NCBI RefSeq assembly: GCF_039555335.1
Contig: NC_092628.1
Coordinates: forward strand, 35,238,965 to 35,302,964
Direction: 5' to 3'
Length of the DNA: 64,000 nt
Source: Amphiura filiformis
Taxonomy: Eukaryota > Echinodermata > Ophiuroidea > Amphilepidida > Amphiuridae
Positions 12,201-23,700 of this stretch are shown piece after piece. The position numbers were made by a program, and so were the translations under genes. The notes below the pieces were generated by a model. That model did no database searches. It worked only from the letters and a program-made list of their open reading frames with translations, and was not told the DNA's origin. Numbering within the stretch: position 1 is the first letter of the stretch; each line of letters starts with the position of its first letter.

Positions 12201-12829
12201 CAACTTAAAGGTTTGACATGCTGAAATCAAAATTTTCCAGACGAGGTGTGTCCGAGTTGACTTGAAAAAGTACTACGGTGTAGTACGAAACGTCATTGAG
12301 GTATGTTTAAGATCTACTTTTGGATTTGTACACACTATGAACATTTGCAAATTATGTAGACCTAAAATGTTAAGTCATTTTCAGATAATGTTATGTAGAA
12401 TTATGTTCTGATCAAGATGATATCAACTATATTTCAAAGTTGGAGGTAATTCGACTGATGGCTATATACGTGACCCCTATTTTGTATGTACGAAGAGCTA
12501 TTTACAGTAGTTGTGCCGTAATAAGATTTTATGAAATAGGGGGCCTATATCTTACATTGATCGTATTCGCTCGGAATAATCTAAGGTTTGAAGTGTCAAT
12601 AAAATTAGTGTCTGATTAGCCCCAAAAAGAAACAACTGAATATCAGTCTGTTGAAGAGACTCGACTCGCGAAGTTTGACAGGGGACGACATACTGCAGTT
12701 ACTGTCCGTTTTCCTATACACAATACACAGTGCTCTCACCATTGACGCGTGACCTCTACAAATGATGTATGTTGGAAGAATGGACACTTGCCTAGTTAAC
12801 ATCACTGTGTGAAAAATAACCAGCCAATA

Positions 12830-13200
12830 TTTAATTTATTCTCCAAACTTCTAGCAAATATATTTCTCTAACATGACCTAAAATTACAGCTAGGTTAGAT
12901 GTTCAGAAATGGTCGCACTTTTGTAAAATATGAGTGAGGGCAAAGCATAGCTAGCTCATAGCTAGCCAACTCCCCGTGTTAATAGCTGTTAATTGAATGT
13001 TAATATTGAGCTATATTGGTAACGGACCGCTCCGTTCTGAAGGATGCCACAAAAAAAACGGTACAAGCTACATTTAAACTATTCTAAATAGGTTCTAGAA
13101 AATATAATTTTGTAACATGTCCTAAATTTTTAGCTAATTTAGATGTTTGGAGAGGGTCGCACTTTTGTGTTTTAGGAAGGATATGTAAACGACAGATAAC
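12830..13200. repeat. Ancient tandem duplication, ~230-bp spacing
   Basis: Segments 12840-12935 and 13065-13175 are diverged copies. Both contain AACATG(A/T)CCTAAA, a TTAGATGTT stretch and GGTCGCACTTTTGT. No coding content is visible. Confidence 0.5.
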
Positions 13201-13572
13201 ACCAAAAATATGAAGAAATTATTTCCAAACCGTGTTAAGTCAACAATCATTATGTTGCTCATTTTGAATAATGCTGGTTAACAAAAAGCAGGTCATTGTC
13301 TCATTTCGTGAACAACTGAGGTACACATACCATTGTTTCCTTTCGTTTTCTTTATAATCGGTTACCCAACTGAAGATGATACCAGCTTTATTGCGATGTC
13401 GCACATGTAAAACAGACACTTGTGCACAACCAGAGAAGATCTGATTTAATCAGTTGAGCTGCTTCAATGAGTGTTATCTTGGTTTAATAGCTTTTAATGG
13501 GGTTTAAGTCCTGCAAAGGTCGAGATGAATTCTACTGTAGACATGACTGCATCACTGAGAGTCAAGGATCAA

Positions 13573-16268
13573 GAACAACTAGAGCGATAACCGCGCCATA
13601 GCTGAACCATGTGGCTTCGGCAGTATATTGTGGTAGGCCTATACCACTGTCACCCGGAGTCTGTAATGGATGGACATAATCTTGAAATGCTACGAAGGTA
13701 TGACCACCCGAGTGGTGTTAATGAAAGATGAAAAGTAAAGAATATAAAGTAAACTAGAGCAACTGTGCCTTTTGCAAGGGCACGAGGTAAGTTAGGCGGA
13801 TGACTGTGACGATCTGATCAAGCAGCAATACTGTGCAGGATAGTATTCATTTTAATAAGACTGTTTCATTAATTGCCGTTTTAATATACCTTGATCGTGA
13901 GAAGCTGGCATTTTGAAAACTTGATTTTTGACCTCTGTATGACCCCCTTAATGACCTTAAATGAATTTTAAAATATTTAAAACATGTTAAGAATGTCATA
14001 AGGATCATTGCATTTAAATTTCAGGTCAATTGAAGCATTTTGAAAACTTGACCTTTGACCCCTTTATTGCCCCTTAATGACCTTAAATGAATCTTTAAAT
14101 ATTTTTTAAATGTTTAGAATGTCATAAGGATCATTGCATTTAAATTTCAGCTTAATTGGAGCATTTTGAGAAGCTTGACCTTTGACCCCTTTATGACCCC
14201 TTAATGACCTTAAATACATTTTTAAATGTTGAAAACATGTTTAGAATGTCATAAGGATCATTGCGTTTAAATTTCAGCTCAATCGGAGCATTTTGGACAA
14301 CTTGACCTTTGACCTCTTCATGACCCCTTAATGACCTTAAATGAATTTTAAATATTTTCAACATGTTTAGAATGTCATAAGGATCATTGCGTTTAAATTT
14401 CAGCTCAATCGGAGCATTTTGGACAACTTGACCTTTGACCTCTTCATGACCCCTTAATGACCTTAAATGAATCTTTAAATATTTTCAACATGTTTAGAAT
14501 GTCATAAGGATCATTGCGTTTAAATTTCAGCTTAATTGGAGCATTTTGGACAACTTGACCTTTGACCTCTTCATGACCCCTTAATGACCTTAAATGAATC
14601 TTTAAATATTTTTTAAATGTTTAGAATGTCATAAGGATCATTGCATTTAAATTTCAGCTTAATTGGAGCATTTTGAGAAGCTTGACCTTTGACCCCTTTA
14701 TGACCCCTTAATGACCTTAAATACATTTTTAAATGTTGAAAACATGTTTAGAATGTCACAAGGATCATTGCATTTAAATTTAAGCTCAATCGGAGCATTT
14801 TCAGTTAAAATGACCTTTTTTTTTTACCCCTGGATGACTTCCGACGTTTGGAAATATTTTTATTATATTCTTTATGTTTTCCTCTTTCATATGACACCAC
14901 TCATGGGGTCATACCTTCGTGGCATTTAGAGATATGTCCATTTCAGACCAAATGGTTAGTCAGTTAGTAAGCTAACTTAGTAGTAAGCTAGTAAGTAAGC
15001 TAGTAAGTAAGCTAGTAAGTAAACTAGTAAGCTAGTAACATTCACTCTTATAGGCTGATACCATTTCATGGTTCAGCAAAAATAATAAGTAACGGTCTTA
15101 GAATTAAATTATCTGTTTTCACAAATTGAATTGACTTGGTGATCGAGCTTGGCAACATGCCGAAAACAAATATTTAGGCCTACCCACCCAAAAATCTGAA
15201 AAATAAGGTCAAGTTCTTTAGAATGTTTTTTTTTTTTTATATATTTGAATTTTCAGATGTTTGGTATAAATTTTTGCTGAACCATGAAATGGTATCAGCC
15301 TATATTAGTGAATGTCGGGTTACTTACTTACTTACTAGCTTACTTACTTACTTACTTACTAGCTTACTTACTAGCTTACTAACTGACTAACCATTTGGTC
15401 TAAAATGGACATATCTCTAAATGCCACGAAGGTATGACCCCCCAAGTGGTGTCATATGAAAGAGAAAAATGTAAAGAATATAATAAAAATATTTCCAAAC
15501 GTCAGAGGTCATCTAGGGGTCACAGGGTCAAAAAAGGTCATTTTAAACTGAAAATGCTTCAATTGAGCTGAAATTTAAATGCAATGATCCTTATGACATT
15601 CTAAACATTTAAACAATATTTTAAAATTCATTTAAGGTCACTAAGGGGCCAAAGGTCAAGTTTTTCAAAATGCTCCAATTGAGCTGAAATTTATATGCAA
15701 TGCTCTTTATGACATTCTAAACATTTTAAAAACATTTTCAGATTCATTTAAGGTCATTAAGGGGTCATAAAGGGGTCAAAGGTCAAGTTTTCCAAAATGC
15801 TTCGATTGAGCTGAAATTTAAATAGGCTACAATGATCCTTATGACATTCTAAACATGTTGAAAATATTTTAAAATTCATTTAAGGTCATTAAGGGCAATA
15901 AAGGGCCAAAAGTCAGTGCTTCAATTGAGCTGAAATTTAAATGCAATGATCCTTATGACATTCTTAACATGTTTTAAATATTTTAAAATTCATTTAAGGT
16001 CATTAAGGGGTCATACAGAGGTCAAAATTCAAGTTTTCAAAATGCCAGCTTTCCACGATCAAGGTATATTAAAACGGGAATTAATGAAACAGTCCTTAAC
16101 ATTAACACCACTCGGGCGGTCATACCTTCGTAGCATTTCGAGATTATGTCCATTAAAGACACCGGGTGACAGTGGTATAGGGCTACCACAATACATGTAG
16201 CCTATACTGCCGAAGCCACATGGTTCAGCTATGGTGCGGTTCCGGGGTGCGGTTATGGCGCTCTAGTT
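13573..16268. repeat. 2.7-kb palindrome of 127-bp satellite units
   Basis: The left end (ACTAGAGCGATAACCGCGCC) is inverted at the right end (GCGCTCTAGTTG, 16257-16268). Each arm has three parts: an outer 300-base flank, an array of about 127-bp units (about eight in the left arm, five in the right), and an inner tract of GTAAGCTA repeats. The centre is near 15090-15270. The unit contains ordered PuGGTCA half-sites; see findings. No transposase-like frame is present. Confidence 0.8.
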
Positions 16269-16916
16269 GCAACCTGCTTGTAATTCACGGCTCAGTGGCC
16301 CCTGCCTGGACCCCGCCTGGCTAATAATTACTTGGTACACCAGAGATACTAAAATCAATACCCGGGATCGATGTGTCGTGATAGTACCAAGGTACATTCG
16401 CGAATTAATTTTGACAAAATTAGTCGGAATAATGAAGTCGGAAGTCGAAATTTCTGACAAAACTATAAGCTACTAATAGTAGCCTACTATATGACATATA
16501 AACGGTATAGCCCGATATGATGTGCTTTAGAAATTTGGAAAATATCTTTCATTAGCGAATTATGTTAGTTTGAAAAGCAAAAACGTTGACCCCCCCCCCC
16601 CCCCGCTCGTGCATGGGAGCTCATGGGGCAAGTTGAAGCCTTTGAAATCTGAAGCCTACACACCTATGAAGTTTACTGACACCAGGACATCATATGCATA
16701 GTTTGTATCGTCAGGCAAAGAGGGAAACTTCCGAACTTATCCGAACAAAAATGGGCTGTGTGAAAAGTACAAAAAAAAAAAAGGCCCGTCGCATGAATGT
16801 CACGTGCAGGTGCAAAATTTCTCGCCCCCACCCAGTTTTACCACCCCATCAGAGCTCATATAAATAAATAATCAAATATGAATGACGCATGACAAAAAAA
16901 AAATCAAAATTTACAT
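16269..16916. other. Spacer between palindrome and third arm, no gene recognised
   Basis: Unique-looking sequence with C and A homopolymers (16590-16604 and 16770-16782). No exon, RNA gene or element ends could be supported. Confidence 0.4.
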
Positions 16917-18545
16917 TAGAGCGATAACCGCACCATAGCTGAACCACGTGGCTTCGGCAGTTTATTGTGGTAGGCCTATACCACTGTCACCCGCAGTCTG
17001 TAATGGACATAATCTCGAAATGCTACGAAGGTATGACCGCCCGAGTGGTGTTAAAGCTTGTTAATGAAAGAGGAAAAGTAAAGAATATAAAATAAACTAG
17101 AGCAACTGTGCCCTTTGCAAGGGCACAAGGTAAGTTAGGCGGATGACTGTGACGATCTGATCAAGCAGCAATACTGTGCTGGATAGTATATATTAATTTT
17201 AATAAGACTGTTTCATTAATTGCTCGAGGAAAGCGGGCATTTTGAAAACTTGACTTTTGACCTCTGTATGACCCCTTAATGACCTTAAATGAATTTTAAA
17301 ATATTTAAAACATGTTAAGAATGTCATAAGGATCATTGCATTTAAATTTCAGCTCAATTGAAGCATTTTGGAAACTTGACCTTTGACCCCTTTATTGCCC
17401 CTTAATGACCTTAAATGAATTTTAAAATATTTTCAACATGTTTAGAATGTCATAAGGATTATTGCGTTTAAATTTCAGCCCAATCGGAGCATTTTAAAAA
17501 ACTTGACCTTTGACCCCTTTATGACCCCTTAATGACCTTGAATGAATTTTAAAATATGTTCAAATGTTTAGAATGTCATAAGGATCATTGCATTTAAATT
17601 TCAGCTCAATTGGAGCATTTTAAAAACCTTGACCTTTGGCCCCTTTATGACCCCTTAATGACCTTAAATAAATTTTGAAATGTTTTAAACATGTTGAGAA
17701 TGTCATAAGGATCATTGCATTTAAATTTCAGCTCAATCGGAGCATTTTTGGTTAAAATTACCTTTTTTGACCCCTGTGACCCCTGGATGACCTCTGACGT
17801 TTGGAAATATTTTTATTATATTCTTTAAGTTTTCCTCTTTCATATGACACCACTCATGGGGTCATACCTTCGTCAACATTTAGAGATATGTCCATTTCAG
17901 ACCAAATGGTTAGTGAGTTAATAAGCTAGTAACTTAGTAAGCTAGTAACTTAGTAAGCTAGTAACTTAGTAAGCTAGTAACTTAGTAAGCTAGTAACTTA
18001 GTAAGCTAGTAACTTAGTAAGCTAGTAACTTAGTAAGCTAGTAACTTAGTAAGCTAGTAACTTAGTAAGCTAGTAACTTAGTAAGCTAGTAACTTAGTAA
18101 GCTCAGGGCCGGATTTACCTTTTTGGGGGCCCTGGGCCAGGCCAAAATTTGGAGGCCCCTAACGCACCGTGAGGAAGGCATGTGGCCAAATTAGATTTTA
18201 CTAAGACATTTGCGCGCGAAGCGCGCGAAAAATGTCAATTTTAGACTGTTTTAGCCCAAATTGAAGCTTAATTTTGCTATATAATAGGACAGTGCGCGCG
18301 AAGCGCGCAAAATTTTGCAATTTTTGTACCCTATTTTGGCCCAAAACATGGTGTTTTTCGGCTAAAATGGAAGATGCACACTGCACAGGCAATTTTGGGG
18401 GCCCCAAAATGTGGGGGCCCTGGGCCCGGGCCCATCTGGCCCTATGGTAAATCCGGCCCTGAGTAAGCTAGTAACTTAGTAAGCTAGTAAGCTAGTAACA
18501 TTTACTCATATAGGCTGATACCATTTCATGGTTCAGCAAAAATGG
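16917..18545. repeat. Third half-copy of the palindromic satellite block
   Basis: A direct copy of the left arm of the palindrome at 13573-16268. It has the same start (TAGAGCGATAACCGC), about five 127-bp satellite units (17225-17790) and a 16-bp tandem tract (AGTAAGCTAGTAACTT, about 17930-18480). It ends at the palindrome's centre sequence (GGCTGATACCATTTCATGG near 18512). A hAT MITE interrupts the 16-bp tract. Confidence 0.75.
18104..18463. mobile_element. hAT MITE, copy 1
   Basis: Terminal inverted repeats start CAGGGCCGGATTTACC and end GGTAAATCCGGCCCTG. The flanks are the exact 8-bp duplication AGTAAGCT on both sides, as hAT transposases produce. The interior has short palindromes of the type GCGCGCGAAGCGCGCG. 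The 68-codon - strand frame at 18407-18201 has no transposase motif. It is homologous to the copy at 63042-63382. Confidence 0.85.
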
Positions 18546-20741
18546 TTATGATGCTGATGAAATAAAAACCCCTTTAAAAGGGAGTGCTCAGGCATGATTG
18601 GAACACATGGTTGTGCAATGTAGGTCGTTGGTGTTGAATAAGGTCGCGTTTCGTATAATTAGGGCTAATGATACTGTTTTTTATGTAGGCCTACATAAGA
18701 TTAAGATATAAGATTGTGAAGATCCTCAAGCATTTTGATTAAAAGGGTAAATATAACGTTCCGCCAGGGTGATTAGCCTCTTCAATATTTAGAGACTGCA
18801 TAATATGCAGTGCATATCTACTAATGTAGAGTCTATAAAGGATATGATGTGTGATAGATAATGATAATGATAAGGTTTTTTATGATTTGGATGATTCATA
18901 AATAGTTTTAGGAAATACTGTAACATTTTAACGTTCCAGAAGGCTGATTATAGCATTGTCTAAAATGATAAGAATATCCCATTTTGTCTGTTTTTGTTAT
19001 TTTTGTTTTGTTTTTGGTAGGGAAGTGCAAAATTATGATGAAGCTGGAGGGGATCATGAAATAACCAAAAACTTGTATAATTTAATACAAAATCAATTAA
19101 AATTGTATGAAAACAACAAGGCTTTACTTAAAGACGATTTCCTTCAAATTTGTTTTATACTCAAAATGCTGAAATAATGCTATAGTAATAATTATCGGGA
19201 AGGGTTTCTGTCCATTTTGAGCTGAAATAACAAGGTAAATGAAAGAACTGAACCCTGCTGGTTAGTTATTTTGGCCATTTAACACGCAGTTCTATAGGAG
19301 AACATAATGTCACAATTCTTTGAATTTATATATAAATGACATTATGTCGAACTTTGTTCTGTTGACCTACAAACACAACCAATTTGGCTGATTCCATTTA
19401 GGTTGGGACATGTGTAAACATTACAAATATGCCAAAAAAATCAGGTTTGAAAAATATTAACCAATTTTATATTAAGATCGTACATTGTGGCTTTAACATT
19501 TCAGAACTTACCATAGTCTTTAGAATAACTCAACTTAGGCAATGTGTTATTTTAGAAAATATTGAATTAGAATACAGTTAGCTTAGAATATGTATGAATA
19601 TAATATCTAGAAGAATAAACAGGGAAACAATATTTTGATGATATTCATTATGCACTGGACTTCAACTTGAAAGAGCGGTAAAAGCAGGGATATGAGGTAA
19701 AAGTTAAAGGTTTAAAACTGGACCTAAATGCTGAGAACCTCATTAGTGCCAACTTACTTTCAACTATATAGAGAGTAAAAGTAAAAGTTGAAGGTAATAT
19801 AAACTAAACCTATTCAGGTAATGCATCAAAATACTGTGTGCAATGTAATAATAAATTTGGCCTTAAAATTCAATGTTGTTAATAATGTTGTTAAATGCTG
19901 GGCTAATTATATCAAATCCATACCCAGGTCAGAACAAGCCTTCTTACCTCTCAATGCAAATTTAAACTATTTAAGAAGTTCATGGGCAGTATGTAATTTA
20001 CTAACTTGAACTTCCAGACCACTATCAATCTGTCAACACCTGATTATTGAAATATCGTCCCCAGGTAAAAAAAACACCCTCCACTGGGCTACAGAACACA
20101 GTTTAAAAAATAATTTCATGGGAAATGAGGCTAATATTCTATGCCCACCTCAAGTTACTTATATAGATATCTCACTGCTGCATATATATTATGAACTACG
20201 GTATGTTATAGGGAGTGAGGTTAATTTTTAAATAGCTAGCATTTTTATAGTGCATTTCCATTACCAGGCATTATCCTATAAAATATTTCTAGTGAAGACA
20301 AAGCAAAAGCATTTGCAGAAGAAGCCTGACTTGGAGCTACTTATGTTCAAAGGTCTACTTTAATTCCAAGGTCTAAACTGGATGTAGGCCTATATACTCA
20401 CTCAGGTGTACCTGAGCGAAAAAAAAATCCCATCCTGATCCTGGACCACAAGTCGCGGACGAAATTATATCTAGCGTGCACAATTTGCCAACGAGACTGA
20501 AACTAGCATGGCGCGATTAGGAGTTTCACAGTCTTTTTCCGCGAAAAAAAAAATCTGTATTGATTATGTTAGTAATACCACCAACTTATCAAAGACTGTG
20601 TTGACTCCCAGCATTTGGCTGCATGTGCGGAAGTATTCCGAAAAGGACAACGTTTCGCAATTTTGGAGCGGATTTTTTCCGCTATAATCTCTCAATTGTA
20701 ATATCAGGCATGACACAAAGCTAAAGTAAACACCTAACAAG
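18546..20741. other. Upstream region of EIF3A, presumed promoter and 5' UTR
   Basis: There is no repeat or gene that I recognise. The last 300 bases before the EIF3A start are more GC-containing and have several CpG-type words (CCGCG near 20536, GGAGCGGATTTTTTCCGC near 20660). The transcription start is not identifiable by eye. A TATA-like TATAAT near 20680 is not convincing. Confidence 0.35.
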
Positions 20742-20790
20742 ATGCCGAATTACTTTCAACGTCCAGAAAATGCTCTTAAAAGGGCAAACG
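20742..20790 (+). CDS. EIF3A: EIF3A coding exon 1
   Basis: Encodes the start, [16 protein letters not shown], plus one base of the next codon, then the donor GTAAGT. The start has A at -3 (CAAGATGC). It matches the conserved eIF3a N-terminus ([17 protein letters not shown]). Confidence 0.95.
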
Positions 20791-23700
20791 GTAAGTAAAA
20801 TCACACCCCATATGCCAAGACCGAACCATCGCATTGGCATTGGTTGCATTGCCATCCATAGCATGCATCATTCATCATGCAATTGCAATGCAATGGCTGC
20901 CAATGAATGGACATGATTGCTTAGCTTACATTCTAGCGTGTTTGTTTGAGTTGCTAATGTAAATTTTGCAATCTCTTCATATATATGTAAATTACAAATA
21001 AAAAATACAGGTTTATTTTCAATTATGAAATAAAGGTTCAAATTTGTTTAGGGGGTACTACTACTCTACACCTGTCCCTGCCCAATTTTGTGCCTATTTT
21101 TGCATTTTTCTCAAAAATTATAGCGCACTGGGGACAAGTAAGATATGTATATGGGCAAGGTCTACAACTACTGCACTGGAAATTTTATTTCAGCACAGAC
21201 AACAGTTGTGGAGTTACAGTCAAAAATGAGGGAAAACCAATATTTGATCAATATAAAATAAATATAAACTATATACTTGCCAAGGACTACAACTACTGCA
21301 CTGGAAGTTTTATTTCAGCACAGTCAGACAACAGTGAGTTACACTACAGTCAAAAATGAGGGAAACCAATATTTGATCAATAAATCAATAACTACTTGCT
21401 TTGAGTTGCTGAATTTTCAGTACAGTAGTTGTAGTCCTTGCCCTTATAAGGCACTTGAAACTTGATTCTGAGTTTAGCGTCCCCGCCCAGCGTTATGAAT
21501 TTTGTGCAGCGTTTGAGATGTAAAATCTGAAAATAATTCATTATTGTGCAAAATTGCTACTAAACCAGCAAGAAAATTTGTTCTGAAAATTTTTAAAACC
21601 TCTTCTTTTGTACTTTAAGCCTTCAAAAACTATTAGAAGAATTCATCTAAATATTTGAGCATTGAAAATATACCAATCTTTGACCCTTGCTCTATCCAAT
21701 TATTTCAATTATACCTTTGGGATACCAGGGTGGACTAGATTTGAACCGAACCTGACCAAATGTTTTCACCAGCAGTGGCATAGATTTCTTTTTGACATGG
21801 AGGGGGGGGGGGGGCAGGGGGATGGGGTTGGAAAATTTTCTTAGCATGCAAATGTTTTTGGCATATTGAAGCTAAATTGGTGAAATATGGTACAAAAGCA
21901 GTGTTCGATTTTCATCTATTTTTTTGTGTAGCAAAAATTGCTACTCACTTTCAGATTTGAGTAGCAATTCCAACATTTTGAGTAGCAGTTTGTTTCCACC
22001 ATATTTTATCGATTTTTTTGTATTTTCTTGTCTTCTCACAGATTACTCAATCCCGGTACTCAATGCTTAAAAAAATAGACAAAAATCAAGCACTGCATGG
22101 ATACCATCTTTAGGCCCCTATTGGAAAAGAGAAAGACCTCACCTTCTGGGAAAATCCACCTTATTCTAGTTACATTGCCCTTCCCATCCATGGATCTGAT
22201 GTTTTGAAATTGCAACAATAATTTACACATACCACACCCATGCATGGAAAACTGTAACATTTGTTAAGCTTAATATTACTGGGTAATTTTGTCATTTGGA
22301 AGGAAATTTACTAGATGATGTGAAACTTTACCATATAATGCGCCGGTTAACATAGTAGAGAGGCAACATCCCGGGCAACGTTATGCAATTGCAATTGCAG
22401 ACCGAATGTGGTTCAAAATTCGGCACCTAAACTTCCTAAGCTGATTATCATGTGCCCTTTCTAAACACAAATTTTCCTTCAGTAATCAAGAGAAGTCCTA
22501 CATTTTTTAGTAGAGGAAACTCACTTATTTACTAGCTGAAGCATTAAAATAATGTGAGGAATCTATGAAATCCTAAAAATCTTGTGTAGTTTTGGAAGAT
22601 TGTCACCAAGGACACACGATATTTCCGTCTCACCACTGAACTATACACCCATATAAACATTGCTACTTCTATGATGTCATAAATGAATATGCATGTTTTT
22701 GTTATCTGGTAATACATGGAAGTATGTAACACAACATGTCATTTGCATAAAATTTGCATATAAGGGAGGATACTGTATTTCGTTTAATGGCGTAAACATC
22801 ACGATTTGGGGACTTTTGGGTCATATTTTTGTGGATGATTTTCTTGGAAATGGAATTTATGGAGACATTTTTGACTTCGACAAATGGTAACTTGCAAATG
22901 ATGGTATATCAGCGTGGTTCACGGTCGCAAGTAGGCATTTTCCCCGATTTTTTTGGATCGCATTTTTTTACTACTGGTCTGTGTAGTTGAGTAGCAGTTT
23001 GTAGAAAATGACTCGCATTTTGCGATGCGAATCCAGTTAAATCGAACACTGTACAAAAGTGGAATAAAGGTTTTTAGGTTAAAATGGCCAAATATGAGGT
23101 TAATTTCAGTCAGAAACTCACATACAGGCTTCAACATTGGGGGATGATTGTATGGACCATCCCCTAGCAGAATATTGGGGATTTATCCCCCCATCCCCAG
23201 GATCTATGCCTATGTTGACCAGATGGATTTATGTTATAAATAATTTAACTAGAAGATACTATTGAAAGCATGTATATTTTTAACAAATTGGTGACGATAA
23301 TAATTATTTCATAATGATCTGCATGATTTTGTTATTATTATATAAATGAGTCACCCCCCATTTCCCTCCATCCTCAAATGTATACGGAGAGGTCAGTGGA
23401 AATCGGAGACTGGATTTAAAGTTTGGAAAAACAAAAAGCAAGATATATTTTTATGAATGTTATATGTGTTACTGACATTATATTGGGACCCAAGATACCC
23501 AAATAGAATGAACAGAAGCGCATAAGGATTGTATTGAGAAAAATGCCGTTTATTATGAATATAATGAAATCTGGAAAATAATGAATAATGAATAATGAAA
23601 TAGTTGCCTCATTATGAGCTGGAAAAAATGGGACGCTAAACTCAACATCAAGTTTCATTAGCCTAATATACATATCTCACTTGTCACCAATATGCTATCA

